Positions 1 to 8,430 of a stretch of 53,971 nucleotides of DNA are shown piece by piece. The translations under genes and the position numbers were made by a program. How positions within the stretch are numbered: position 1 is the stretch's first letter; each line of letters opens with the position of its first letter. Source of the stretch: an uncultured Pelagibacteraceae bacterium (lineage in GTDB: Bacteria > Pseudomonadota > Alphaproteobacteria > Pelagibacterales > Pelagibacteraceae). The notes beneath the pieces are model-generated. The model did not search any database, had not been told where the DNA came from, and was given only the letters and a program-made list of their open reading frames with translations. Location of the stretch: positions 1 through 53,971 of the forward strand of contig CACCIT010000004.1 in the NCBI GenBank assembly GCA_902546145.1. Direction: 5' to 3'.

Positions 1-371
1 GACTTTTTAAATTTAAAAATTATTTCTTTTAATTTTTTATAATTATCTTTTAGATTTAAACCACCTTCTGTGGTTATTTCTTTTCTGTTTTCTGGAACAA
101 TACAAATGTAATTTGGTTTATATCTTAAAGCTTTTTTAATTATTTCGCTATTCATTGAGACTTCAAGATTCACTAACACTTTATTTAAAGCACAAATCTC
201 TTTAGTATCTAAATCATTTATGTGCCTTCTATCTTCTCTCAAATGAATAGTTACGGAGTCTGCACCCAATTTTATAACTTTTTTTGCTGCAAAAACTGGA
301 TTAGGATGTTTTTCACCACGTGCATTACGCAGTGTTGCAATATGATCTATATTTACACCTAGTCTTTTCAC
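1..371 (-). CDS. pdxJ: Pyridoxine 5'-phosphate synthase (partial, N-terminal part)
   Basis: The protein makes pyridoxine 5'-phosphate from deoxyxylulose 5-phosphate and 3-amino-2-oxopropyl phosphate, the last ring-forming step of DXP-dependent vitamin B6 synthesis. About 123 N-terminal residues are in the window and the gene runs off the left edge. The translation begins VKRLGVNIDHIATLRNARG and contains HLREDRRHI and NLEVSMN, which are the PdxJ phosphate-binding and catalytic His/Glu regions. The start is a GTG at 369-371 that overlaps the pyrE stop codon as GTGA, so it is probably translationally coupled to pyrE. The family call is firm; completeness of the C-terminal half cannot be judged here. 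Confidence 0.93.
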   Translation of the reverse strand, partial: MKRLGVNIDHIATLRNARGEKHPNPVFAAKKVIKLGADSVTIHLREDRRHINDLDTKEICALNKVLVNLEVSMNSEIIKKALRYKPNYICIVPENRKEITTEGGLNLKDNYKKLKEIIFKFKK

Positions 372-955
372 TTAATAAATCTACTTCCTGGAGTGGTAAT
401 GGGAATTGATTTTAGAGATTTAGGTATATTTTTAAGGTTGTAGCTAGGCACATCTATTTTTAAATGAGAAACAATTTTATTTTTTATTTTCAGAGATTTT
501 TTTGTTGATCTGTCAATTATAGAAGCAAATCCAACAAGTCTTGCATTTGATTTTTTAATAAGTTTTACGCATTCCAAACTAGATTTACCTGTCGTAATCA
601 CATCTTCTATAATTAAAACTCTTGCTCCTTTTTTTATACTAAAACCTCTTCTGAGAGTAAATTTTCCATTGACCCTTTCACAAAAAATTGTTTCTTTTTT
701 TAAAATTTTACCAATTTCATAACCTATTATTACACCACCCATAGCAGGAGCGAGTATTAAATCTATTTTTTTAAAATTTTTTTTAATTTTATTTGCTAGT
801 GATTTGCAAATTTTTTCAGCTAAATAAGGAAAACTTAAAAGTTTAGCACATTGAATATACTTTGGAGAGTGTAGTCCTGAGGATAAAACAAAATGTCCTT
901 CTAATAACGCATCAGTCTTTTTTAAAATATTTAAGGATTTTTTGAGTGAAAGCAT
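368..955 (-). CDS. pyrE: Orotate phosphoribosyltransferase
   Basis: PyrE joins orotate and PRPP to give OMP, step five of de novo pyrimidine synthesis. The 195-residue protein has the N-terminal orotate-binding stretch LLEGHFVLSSGLHSPKY (residues 18-33) and the PRPP-binding motif VLIIEDVITTGKSS (about 113-126), and its length is normal for the family. It lies downstream of the RSH gene on the same strand, and its first 44 nt overlap the 3' end of that gene in another frame. Residues just after the first Met already fit the family N-terminus and no later Met precedes the conserved region, so the overlap appears genuine. Its 3' end overlaps the GTG start of pdxJ. Confidence 0.95.
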   Translation of the reverse strand: MLSLKKSLNILKKTDALLEGHFVLSSGLHSPKYIQCAKLLSFPYLAEKICKSLANKIKKNFKKIDLILAPAMGGVIIGYEIGKILKKETIFCERVNGKFTLRRGFSIKKGARVLIIEDVITTGKSSLECVKLIKKSNARLVGFASIIDRSTKKSLKIKNKIVSHLKIDVPSYNLKNIPKSLKSIPITTPGSRFIK

Positions 956-2657
956 TTCTTTTTTCTTCGTGTCTAATTATCTTAAATTTTATACCTTTTT
1001 GCTTTAGCTCTGCAATAAAATTTGTAAAATTCTTAAGATTTCTGATTATTAATCTAAATTTAAAATTAATATAGTTTGGATTTTTACCCGCCATCTCTAA
1101 ATTAGAAATGTTAAGTTTATGACTTCCAATTAAAGAACTTATATCGCCAAGTTGACCAGGTTTATCAGGCAATGAAATCCAAAGTGTAGTGTTATATTTT
1201 TTTGTTTTTTCCTCTTTTTGTTCACCTTTATCATGCCAATATCTTCTAATAGCAGCTCTTGCTTTACCTGTTTTGGTAGAAGGTATCCAATGCAAAGATG
1301 GTGAACTATTTTTAGATGTGAGAATGTTAACCCTATCACCATTTCTTAATATTGTTTGTAATTCACAGTTATTTCCATTTACTTCACAACCAATTGCAGA
1401 ATTACCAATTTTAGTGTGAACAGCATAAGCAAAATCAATTGCTGTTGCATCTTTTGGTAATTTAATTACAGATCCTTTTGGTGTGAAGCAAAAAACATTT
1501 TCCTGAAACATTTGAAGCTTTGTATATTCATAAGAATCCTCAGGATTTTCATTTTTTTCGATAATCTCCACTAAATCTTTTAACCAATCATACTCTTTCC
1601 AACTTAATGAATTAAATTTTTCAGAAGATTTATATTGCCAATGCGATGCAACACCTCTTTGTGCAAAGTCATGCATTTCTTTAGTTCTAATTTGAATCTC
1701 TATAGGCTTTTTATTTGAACCAATAACTGAAGTATGAATTGACTTATATCCATTTATTTTGGGCGAAGAAATGTAGTCTTTAAATTTACCAGGAATACAG
1801 TTCCATTTCTTATGAAATATACCAAGAGTTTTATAACAGTCATCAATAGTATCTAATATAATTCTAAAGCCAATGATGTCTGTTATCTGCTCTAATGAAA
1901 CTCTTTTTTTTTGAACTTTTCTCCATATTGAAAATGGAGTTTTTTCTCTTCCATAAATTTCAGCATTAATTTCGTGATCATTCAATATTTCACTGAGTTC
2001 ATATGATTGTTCTTCAAAAATATCTTTTCTATCTAATTTTATTTCATCAAGTCTTTTTTTTATTAATTTTCTTGCATCGTAATTTAAAATTTCAAAAGAT
2101 AAATCTTCAAGCTCATCACGTATTCTGTGCATACCCATTCTGTCTGCCAATGGAGCATAAATTTCCATTGTTTCTTGAGCAATCCTTTGTCTTTTTTCCG
2201 CTTTAGTAATTGCTTTAATCGTTCTCATGTTGTGCAATCTGTCTGCAATTTTTACTAACAAAACTCTAATATCTTTAGATGTTGCTAAAATTAATTTTCT
2301 AAAATTTTCTACTTTAGAATTTGATCCAGCTGTATTTTCAAAAACAGATATTTTAGTGACACCATCTACTAAGTCAGCAACCTCATCACCAAATTCAGCT
2401 TTTATTGTTTCATAAGTTGCAAAGGTATCTTCAATAGTGTCATGCAATAACCCAGTGGCAATTGTAGCACTGTCTAATTTTAACTCTGTTAAAATATTTG
2501 CAACTTCAATTGGATGTACAGAGTAAGGATCACCGGAAGCTCTCTTTTGACTCTTATGGGCCTTTACAGCAAAATTATAAGCTTTATCTAATTTTTCAGG
2601 ATTTAAAAATTTATTATAATTTTTAACTTTATTAATTAGTTCATTAGAATTTAGCAT
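912..2657 (-). CDS. spoT: Bifunctional (p)ppGpp synthetase/hydrolase (RSH), shortened
   Basis: RSH enzymes make and degrade the alarmone (p)ppGpp for the stringent response. The hydrolase HD domain is intact: His48, HDTIED at 72-76 and Asp139 in KIADRLHNM. The synthetase domain (about 235-340) keeps TPFSIWRK, DIIGFRII, GYKSIHT and EIQIRT, so both activities are plausible. A TGS domain (about 388-450) and a C-terminal ACT domain (about 488-565) follow. At 581 residues it is well below the usual 700-750. The missing part is the helical and conserved-cysteine/zinc-finger region between TGS and ACT, replaced by a linker of about 35 residues. The sequence cannot distinguish the names rsh, relA and spoT; it is the only such gene in this window. 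Confidence 0.93.
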   Translation of the reverse strand: MLNSNELINKVKNYNKFLNPEKLDKAYNFAVKAHKSQKRASGDPYSVHPIEVANILTELKLDSATIATGLLHDTIEDTFATYETIKAEFGDEVADLVDGVTKISVFENTAGSNSKVENFRKLILATSKDIRVLLVKIADRLHNMRTIKAITKAEKRQRIAQETMEIYAPLADRMGMHRIRDELEDLSFEILNYDARKLIKKRLDEIKLDRKDIFEEQSYELSEILNDHEINAEIYGREKTPFSIWRKVQKKRVSLEQITDIIGFRIILDTIDDCYKTLGIFHKKWNCIPGKFKDYISSPKINGYKSIHTSVIGSNKKPIEIQIRTKEMHDFAQRGVASHWQYKSSEKFNSLSWKEYDWLKDLVEIIEKNENPEDSYEYTKLQMFQENVFCFTPKGSVIKLPKDATAIDFAYAVHTKIGNSAIGCEVNGNNCELQTILRNGDRVNILTSKNSSPSLHWIPSTKTGKARAAIRRYWHDKGEQKEEKTKKYNTTLWISLPDKPGQLGDISSLIGSHKLNISNLEMAGKNPNYINFKFRLIIRNLKNFTNFIAELKQKGIKFKIIRHEEKRNAFTQKILKYFKKD

Positions 2658-2677
2658 AACCCTATTATAACATTAAT

Positions 2678-3196
2678 TTAAATTTGTTTAATAGACCTAA
2701 TGTCTGCTTCAGAGAGTGAAGAAATCAAGCTTTTAAGATCTTTTTTAATAATTGGATGATGCCATTCTTTTTGAATTTCAAAAAAAGGGATGAGTACAAA
2801 ATTTCTTTTATGCATAAGTTTATGAGGCAAAGTTAATTTGTTTTTTACTTTTAAAACTTTTTTATTAAAATCAATAATGTCAATATCACAAATACGTGGA
2901 TCATTTTTTTTACCTTTTTTTCTTCCTAATAAAATTTCAATTTTCTTACATATTTTAAGGAGACTTTCTGGATCAAAACAAAACTTTGCCTTGATAACTA
3001 CATTTAAAAATTTAGGTTTTTTGGGGTCCGGCCAAGAAGGTGTTTCATAAAAACTTGAGATAGATAAAAAATCCAAATTATTTTCGCTTAAATGAGATTT
3101 TGCAATTTCTATATTTTTTTTTCTATCACCCAAATTAGAGCCAATACCTAAGTAAACAATTTTAGCTTGATTTTCTGATATATCTTGCCTTTTCAC
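2678..3196 (-). CDS. folK: 2-amino-4-hydroxy-6-hydroxymethyldihydropteridine pyrophosphokinase (HPPK)
   Basis: FolK pyrophosphorylates 6-hydroxymethyl-7,8-dihydropterin with ATP in folate synthesis. The family N-terminus [11 protein letters not shown] and the Mg-binding Asp pair in DPRICDIDI are present, as is the late [15 protein letters not shown] motif. I chose the GTG at 3194-3196, giving 172 residues with the conserved YLGIGSNLG starting at residue 15. The frame stays open to an ATG at 3256, but that start would add a 20-residue non-family extension lying within smpB (95-nt overlap). Even with the GTG, the gene overlaps the smpB 3' end by 35 nt. Folate supply links loosely to the C1 chemistry of the sarcosine oxidase further along. 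Confidence 0.9.
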   Translation of the reverse strand: MKRQDISENQAKIVYLGIGSNLGDRKKNIEIAKSHLSENNLDFLSISSFYETPSWPDPKKPKFLNVVIKAKFCFDPESLLKICKKIEILLGRKKGKKNDPRICDIDIIDFNKKVLKVKNKLTLPHKLMHKRNFVLIPFFEIQKEWHHPIIKKDLKSLISSLSEADIRSIKQI

Positions 3197-3632
3197 GGTT
3201 CCAGTCTCTGCTCTTTTTTGTTGCTCTTTTATCGTATTGCTTCTTTCCTTTAGCAACTGCTAATTCAATTTTGGCCTTTCCTTTTTTAAAATACATTTTT
3301 GTTGGAACAATAGTAAAGCCATCTCTTTGCATTTTTCCAATCAATTTGTTTATTTCTCTTTTATTTAGTAGCAACTTTCTTTCATCGGTTGGGTTATGAT
3401 TGGAATAACTTGCTTGTTTGTAAGGTGAAATATGAGAATTAATTAAAATTATTTCTCCATTTTTTTCAACTGCATAAGAGTCTGCTATATTAACTTTTCC
3501 ATCTCTTACTGATTTAATTTCAGAACCTTTAAGAACAATTCCTGCTTCTAAAATATCCTCAAAAAAATAATTAAAACTAGCTTTCCTATTTAAACAAATT
3601 ATTTTTAAACCAGAATTGGTTTTTTTGTTCAT
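3162..3632 (-). CDS. smpB: SsrA-binding protein SmpB
   Basis: SmpB binds tmRNA and delivers it to stalled ribosomes for trans-translation. The protein has 156 residues, normal for the family, with the signature [20 protein letters not shown] followed by [19 protein letters not shown] near the N-terminus. It ends in the basic tail [19 protein letters not shown], which normally folds into the ribosomal A site. The start ATG overlaps the dapA stop by one base (TAATG), pointing to coupled translation. The dapA-smpB adjacency is typical of alphaproteobacteria. No ssrA gene is seen in this window. Confidence 0.96.
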   Translation of the reverse strand: MNKKTNSGLKIICLNRKASFNYFFEDILEAGIVLKGSEIKSVRDGKVNIADSYAVEKNGEIILINSHISPYKQASYSNHNPTDERKLLLNKREINKLIGKMQRDGFTIVPTKMYFKKGKAKIELAVAKGKKQYDKRATKKSRDWNREKARYIRKSS

Positions 3633-4507
3633 TAAATCAATTTTGCTGACTGAAGAGACTTTTTAACAATTTCCTTAGTTTGTTCGGTAACTTTTACCAG
3701 AGGTAATCTAACATCATCTTCGCATAAATTTAATAATTTAGCTGCATATTTTACTGGACTAGGATTACTTTCAACAAACATTGAATGATGAATTGGCTGT
3801 AAAATTTTATCTAATTTTTCAGCTTCACCAATATCATTTTCAGATTTAGAAAATTTTTGAAAATCTGAACAAAGTTTTGGTGCTATGTTTGCTGTTACAC
3901 TTATTGCACCTACTCCACCTCTTTTATTAAATTCTAGCGCATTGTCATCATTACCAGTCAATTGAACAAATTCTTTACCCATTTTTGATAACTGTTGATC
4001 AACCCTATCCAAATCTCCAGTGGCATCTTTTACACCAACTATATTTTTTAACTCGAACAGTCTTGCCATTGTATCAACATTCATATCAATAACTGATCTA
4101 CCTGGTATATTGTAAATTATTATTGGTATCCCACATTTGTCATTTATAGCTTTATAATGCTGGTACAAACCTTCTTGAGTAGGTTTATTATAATAAGGTG
4201 TTACGATTAGAGCACCATTTGCACCTGCCTTTTCAGCGTGTGAAGTTAAAGAAATAGCTTCCTCAGTAGAATTTGAACCTGTTCCAGCTATAACTGGAAT
4301 TTTTCCATTACTTTCTTTTATGCAGAGATCAATTACTTTTTGATGTTCATCATGACTTAATGTTGGGGATTCTCCTGTTGTACCAGCAGGTACAAGCCCA
4401 CTAGTTCCATTTTCAATATGAAAATGTATTAATTTAATATACGCCTCCTCATCTAAGAGATTGTTTTTAAACGGCGTAATTAAAGCAACATTTGATCCTT
4501 TGAACAT
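3632..4507 (-). CDS. dapA: 4-hydroxy-tetrahydrodipicolinate synthase
   Basis: DapA condenses pyruvate with aspartate semialdehyde, the first committed step to diaminopimelate and lysine. The 291 residues are full length. The Schiff-base lysine is Lys160 in GVKDATGD; the other catalytic residues fit as Thr44 in [10 protein letters not shown], Tyr106 in TPYYNKPTQ, Tyr132 in IIYNIPGRS and Arg137. It is the first gene of the leftward run dapA-smpB-folK-rsh-pyrE-pdxJ and is divergent from the lytic transglycosylase, with only 43 nt between the two start codons. That gap holds no promoter I can call confidently. Confidence 0.96.
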   Translation of the reverse strand: MFKGSNVALITPFKNNLLDEEAYIKLIHFHIENGTSGLVPAGTTGESPTLSHDEHQKVIDLCIKESNGKIPVIAGTGSNSTEEAISLTSHAEKAGANGALIVTPYYNKPTQEGLYQHYKAINDKCGIPIIIYNIPGRSVIDMNVDTMARLFELKNIVGVKDATGDLDRVDQQLSKMGKEFVQLTGNDDNALEFNKRGGVGAISVTANIAPKLCSDFQKFSKSENDIGEAEKLDKILQPIHHSMFVESNPSPVKYAAKLLNLCEDDVRLPLVKVTEQTKEIVKKSLQSAKLI

Positions 4508-4550
4508 AAATACTTATAACATAGTTTAAAGATTCATATACCAAAAGATT

Positions 4551-6737
4551 ATGATTAAAAAATTATTATTTTTAATAATAACTTCCTTGATTAGCTTTAA
4601 TTTCAGTTGGGCACAGATTGTTCCTTTAAAAAAACCATCGCTAACCTCTGAAGAATTAAACAAAAAAATAATATTAAATACAATCAAACCTCTAAAAAAA
4701 CCGTCAAAAGTTAAAGTTGAGAAAAAGGTAACTAAAAAAGAAACTAAACTTAGTTTTCTTTTACCTAAAAAAAAGCCAGTTATAAGCGGGTTAATCAATT
4801 CAGGAACAGTAAAAATTTCTAAATTTTATAATAAAAAAGATTTTGGGATTGCAAAAAAAGCTATTGGCGAAATGCAAAAAGGTCAATGGAAATCTGCAAT
4901 TAAGATCTCAAAAAAAGCTAAAGATAGATCTATATATAATTTTATAAAGTGGAGACATTTATTAACAACAGGTAATCAAGAGTCATTTTTTGATTACCAA
5001 GTCTTTATCGAGGAAAATTCAGATTATCCAAGAATAGATAGATTGAGATATTTGGCTGAGCATAAACTTTCTACGGAAAAAGTTTCTCCAAGAAAAATCA
5101 TCAATTGGTTTTCAAAAAATGAACCTTTAAGTGGATATGGTAAGATGATTTTAGGTGAAAGTCATATTTTATCAGGAGATAAAGCAAAAGGTATTGCTCT
5201 AATTAAAAATGGATGGATTTCCGCAGATTTATCAAAAAGTGAGTTAAGGTTTTTCAGAAAAAAATATAAAAAATATCTTGATGCAAATGACTATATTAAA
5301 AGAGCTGATCATCTTGCATGGAATAGTGATCATTGGGATTTAAAAAGATTAATCAGATATTTACCTAAAGATTATGAATTGCTCTATACTGCAAGACATA
5401 TTTTGATGACCAAGGGATACGGAGTAGATCAAGCAATCAAAAATGTTCCAAACAAATTTAAAAATGATGCTGGATTAAACTATGATCGTTTAAAGTGGAG
5501 GAGAAAAAAGGGACGATTGGAGTCTTCTACTGAAATTTTGCTCAAGATAAGAAATGATAAAGATTATTTAGTTAGACCTGACAAATGGTGGAAAGAAAGA
5601 GAAATCATTTCTCGAAAGTTAATTTACAAAAAACAATATGAACTAGCTTATAAAATTAGTAGCAATCACGGAATGTCTGAAGGGTCTGAATTTGCAGAGG
5701 CAGAATGGATGAGTGGTTGGATAGCACTAAGTTTTTTAAATGATCCACTTCTTGCTAAAGATCATTTTAAAAACTTTTTTGATAATGTTAATTATCCAAT
5801 AAGTGTTTCTAGGGGCGCATATTGGTTAGGTAGATCATATGAAAAACTAAAAAATAAGGATCAATCGGAAAAATGGTATAAAGAGGCCACAAAATATTTA
5901 ACTACATATTATGGACAACTAGCATTTTTAAAAATTAATCCTAATGGAAAATTTGAACTTGATAAAACAATGTTGGTTGAAGATGAATATAGAAAAGCTT
6001 TTTTTAATAAAGAATTAGTAAAAATCACACATCTTTTACATGAGTTAGATAAAGACAAGTATACAAAATTTATCTTAAGACATCTTGCTAATGATAACGT
6101 TTCTGAAGGCAGTGAACTTTTAGCTGCTGAACTTGCTACCAGTATCAGTAGATATGATTTTGCTATACAAGTATCAAAAATTGCCTCTTATCAAAAAAGA
6201 TTTCATAACAAATACAATTATCCGTTAATAAGCACACCTAAATACATTAATGGAAGAAAGATTCCTGAAAGTGCATTAATTTTATCAATTATAAGACAAG
6301 AAAGTGAATTTGATTTAAAAGCAAATAGTCATGCAGGTGCAAAAGGTTTAATGCAATTAATGCCTTACACAGCAAAATTAGTTGCTAAACAAGCAAAGCT
6401 TCCTTATGCAAAATCTCGATTAACAACTGATCCAGAGTACAATATAAATTTGGGATCTCATTACATTGCCGGTTTAATTCAGCAATATGATGGTGCTTAC
6501 CCATTTGCAATAGCTGCATACAATGCTGGTCCAAATAGAGTCAAATATTGGAAAAAATTAAATAAGGATCCACAAAAAAAACAGATAAATTATGTTGATT
6601 GGGTTGAGCTAATTAAGTTTAGAGAAACTAGAAACTATGTTCAGCGTGTATTGGAAAATTATAATGTGTACAGATATGTACTTGAACAAAATCCAATAGT
6701 AATGAAAGATTTTTTTAAAGATCAGCCTTTATATTAG
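4551..6737 (+). CDS. slt: Soluble lytic murein transglycosylase (Slt family)
   Basis: The enzyme cleaves peptidoglycan glycan strands to 1,6-anhydromuropeptides in the periplasm. Residues 1-22 form a signal peptide (basic MIKK, hydrophobic core, then SWAQ). A Lys-rich linker (about 25-75) and a long helical, Slt70-like superhelix follow. The catalytic SLT domain starts near 570: Glu584 in RQESEFD is the general acid, with GAKGLMQLMP and AYNAGPNRV as the other family motifs. The 728 residues are in the Slt70 range. The gene faces away from dapA, and its TAG stop at 6735-6737 directly abuts the tRNA-Ser gene on the other strand. Confidence 0.92.
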   Translation: MIKKLLFLIITSLISFNFSWAQIVPLKKPSLTSEELNKKIILNTIKPLKKPSKVKVEKKVTKKETKLSFLLPKKKPVISGLINSGTVKISKFYNKKDFGIAKKAIGEMQKGQWKSAIKISKKAKDRSIYNFIKWRHLLTTGNQESFFDYQVFIEENSDYPRIDRLRYLAEHKLSTEKVSPRKIINWFSKNEPLSGYGKMILGESHILSGDKAKGIALIKNGWISADLSKSELRFFRKKYKKYLDANDYIKRADHLAWNSDHWDLKRLIRYLPKDYELLYTARHILMTKGYGVDQAIKNVPNKFKNDAGLNYDRLKWRRKKGRLESSTEILLKIRNDKDYLVRPDKWWKEREIISRKLIYKKQYELAYKISSNHGMSEGSEFAEAEWMSGWIALSFLNDPLLAKDHFKNFFDNVNYPISVSRGAYWLGRSYEKLKNKDQSEKWYKEATKYLTTYYGQLAFLKINPNGKFELDKTMLVEDEYRKAFFNKELVKITHLLHELDKDKYTKFILRHLANDNVSEGSELLAAELATSISRYDFAIQVSKIASYQKRFHNKYNYPLISTPKYINGRKIPESALILSIIRQESEFDLKANSHAGAKGLMQLMPYTAKLVAKQAKLPYAKSRLTTDPEYNINLGSHYIAGLIQQYDGAYPFAIAAYNAGPNRVKYWKKLNKDPQKKQINYVDWVELIKFRETRNYVQRVLENYNVYRYVLEQNPIVMKDFFKDQPLY

Positions 6738-6829
6738 TGGCGGAGAGAGAGGGATTCGAACCCTCGGTACAAGTTTCCTCGCACGGTCATTTAGCAAACG
6801 ACTGGTTTCAGCCTCTCACCCATCTCTCC
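6738..6829 (-). tRNA. tRNA-Ser (anticodon GCU)
   Basis: On the minus strand a 92-nt tRNA folds. The acceptor stem pairs GGAGAGA (6829-6823) with TCTCTCC (6748-6742), followed by discriminator G and an encoded CCA (6740-6738). The anticodon stem GTCGT/ATGAC encloses the loop TTGCTAA, giving anticodon GCU, which reads AGC/AGU serine codons. A long variable arm, expected of tRNA-Ser, follows, and the T arm contains GGTTCGAATCC. The CCA abuts the slt stop codon with no spacer. Confidence 0.95.
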
Positions 6830-6855
6830 GTATGACATTGTGTAATAAGTGATTT

Positions 6856-6871
6856 TATTGAAAATTCAATA
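6856..6871. promoter_or_regulatory. Palindrome in the sox operon leader (possible operator)
   Basis: The 67-nt gap between the tRNA 5' end and soxB holds a perfect inverted repeat TATTGAA-AA-TTCAATA, 25 bp before the soxB ATG and just before TATAAA (6874-6879). The size and symmetry suit a dimeric regulator, but an AT-rich background yields such repeats by chance. No regulator gene lies next to it. Functional assignment is inference only. Confidence 0.3.
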
Positions 6872-6896
6872 TTTATAAAGTAATTATTCAATTATT

Positions 6897-8150
6897 ATGG
6901 GAAATAAATACTCAGTATTTTCATTAATCAAAAACGCTCTTTCATATCATGAGAATTGGCAAAGAGCATGGAAAGACCCTGCTCCAAAAAAAGAGTATGA
7001 TGCTGTTATAGTTGGTGGAGGTGGTCATGGTTTAGCGACAGCATACTATTTAGCAAAAAAACACAATATGAAAAATATTGCCGTTGTTGAAAAAGGATGG
7101 ATTGGTGGAGGAAACACTGGTCGTAACACTACAATTATTAGATCTAATTATTTATGGGACGCTAGTGCTGGACTTTATGATCACGCGCTAAAAATTTGGG
7201 AAGGATTATCTCAAGAGTTAAACTACAATGTAATGTTTAGTCAAAGAGGTGTAATGAATCTTGCTCACAATTTGCAAGATGTAAGAGATTTAAAAAGAAG
7301 AACACACGCAAATAGACTAAATGGTATTGATGCCGTTTACTTGAGTACAGAAGAAGTTAAAAAGTTTTGTCCAATTATAAATACATCTCAAGATATAAGA
7401 TATCCGGTACTTGGTGGTACATTACAAAGAAGAGCTGGTACAGCAAGACATGATGCTGTTGCCTGGGGTTATGCTAGAGGTGCTGATGAAATGGGTGTTG
7501 ATATAATTCAAAATTGTGAAGTAAAAGGTATAAAAAGAAATGGTGATAGTGTTGAAGGTATAGAAACAACAAAAGGATTTATTAAAACAAAAAAAATTGG
7601 AGTTGTGGCAGCTGGACATTCAAGTGTGATTGCTAATATGGCTGGAATAAGACTTCCTCTAGAGAGCAAACCTCTTCAAGCACTAGTATCAGAACCTGTG
7701 AAACCAATTATAGATACAGTTGTTATGTCAAACGCTGTACACGCTTATGTAAGTCAATCTGATAAAGGTGAATTAGTTATTGGCGCTGGAACAGATGATT
7801 ATGTTTCATACACTCAGAAAGGAAGTCATCAAATAGTCGAGGGAACTCTAAATGCTATTTTAGAATTGTATCCAATTTTTAGTCGTATGAGAATGTTAAG
7901 ACAATGGGGAGGAATTGTGGATATATGTCCTGATGCAAGTCCAATATTAAGTAAAACTTCTATCAAAGGACTTTATTTTAATTGTGGTTGGGGCACAGGA
8001 GGCTTTAAAGCTACACCTGGATCAGGAGATTTATTTGCACACACAATTGCTAATGATGAGCCACACAAACTCAACGCAGCATTTAATTTAAATAGATTTG
8101 TAAGTGGAGACCTTGTTGATGAACATGGCGCTGCAGCAGTTGCTCACTAA
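6897..8150 (+). CDS. soxB: Sarcosine oxidase subunit beta
   Basis: This is the catalytic flavoprotein subunit of heterotetrameric sarcosine oxidase, which oxidises sarcosine (N-methylglycine) to glycine. The 417-residue protein carries an N-terminal FAD dinucleotide fold, [19 protein letters not shown] (about 35-53), and the DAO fold through to [14 protein letters not shown] near the C-terminus. In characterised homologues a His of this subunit holds FMN covalently; His185 in ARHDAV is at the matching position. The gene opens the operon soxBDAG, with its stop overlapping the soxD ATG (TAATG). No TM segment or signal is seen, so it is cytoplasmic. Confidence 0.95.
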   Translation: MGNKYSVFSLIKNALSYHENWQRAWKDPAPKKEYDAVIVGGGGHGLATAYYLAKKHNMKNIAVVEKGWIGGGNTGRNTTIIRSNYLWDASAGLYDHALKIWEGLSQELNYNVMFSQRGVMNLAHNLQDVRDLKRRTHANRLNGIDAVYLSTEEVKKFCPIINTSQDIRYPVLGGTLQRRAGTARHDAVAWGYARGADEMGVDIIQNCEVKGIKRNGDSVEGIETTKGFIKTKKIGVVAAGHSSVIANMAGIRLPLESKPLQALVSEPVKPIIDTVVMSNAVHAYVSQSDKGELVIGAGTDDYVSYTQKGSHQIVEGTLNAILELYPIFSRMRMLRQWGGIVDICPDASPILSKTSIKGLYFNCGWGTGGFKATPGSGDLFAHTIANDEPHKLNAAFNLNRFVSGDLVDEHGAAAVAH

Positions 8151-8425
8151 TGTTTGTTATTAATTGTCCATATTGTGGTGAGAGAGATCAGCAAGAATTT
8201 AAAGCTGGTGGTGAAGCTCATATTGAAAGACCAAAACAACCGACAGAACTTAGTGATGATGAATGGGCAGAATATTTATTTATGAGAAAAAATATTAAAG
8301 GTGTTCAATATGAAAGATGGAACCATGCTCATGGTTGTCGTAAATGGTTTAATATGATTAGAGACACTTCGAATGATGAAATTAAAGCAATCTATAAAAT
8401 GGGAGAAAAACCCCCATCGATATAA
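8150..8425 (+). CDS. soxD: Sarcosine oxidase subunit delta
   Basis: This small structural subunit of heterotetrameric sarcosine oxidase has 91 residues, near the family norm. It has the expected zinc-ligand pattern: Cys6 and Cys9 in NCPYCG at the N-terminus, then His59 and Cys63 in NHAHGCRKWF. Family knowledge says the subunit packs against the alpha subunit and does not bind flavin. It starts within the soxB stop codon and ends 5 nt before soxA, so the four subunits are probably made together. Confidence 0.94.
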   Translation: MFVINCPYCGERDQQEFKAGGEAHIERPKQPTELSDDEWAEYLFMRKNIKGVQYERWNHAHGCRKWFNMIRDTSNDEIKAIYKMGEKPPSI

Positions 8426-8430
8426 AACAA

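Noticed and set aside
3197-3256. Upstream ATG extension of folK into smpB
   Set aside because: It would add 20 charged residues with no FolK match and a 95-nt overlap with smpB; the GTG at 3196 fits better.
6830-6896. Glycine riboswitch before soxB
   Set aside because: The gap has only 67 nt and none of the aptamer features; a riboswitch does not fit.
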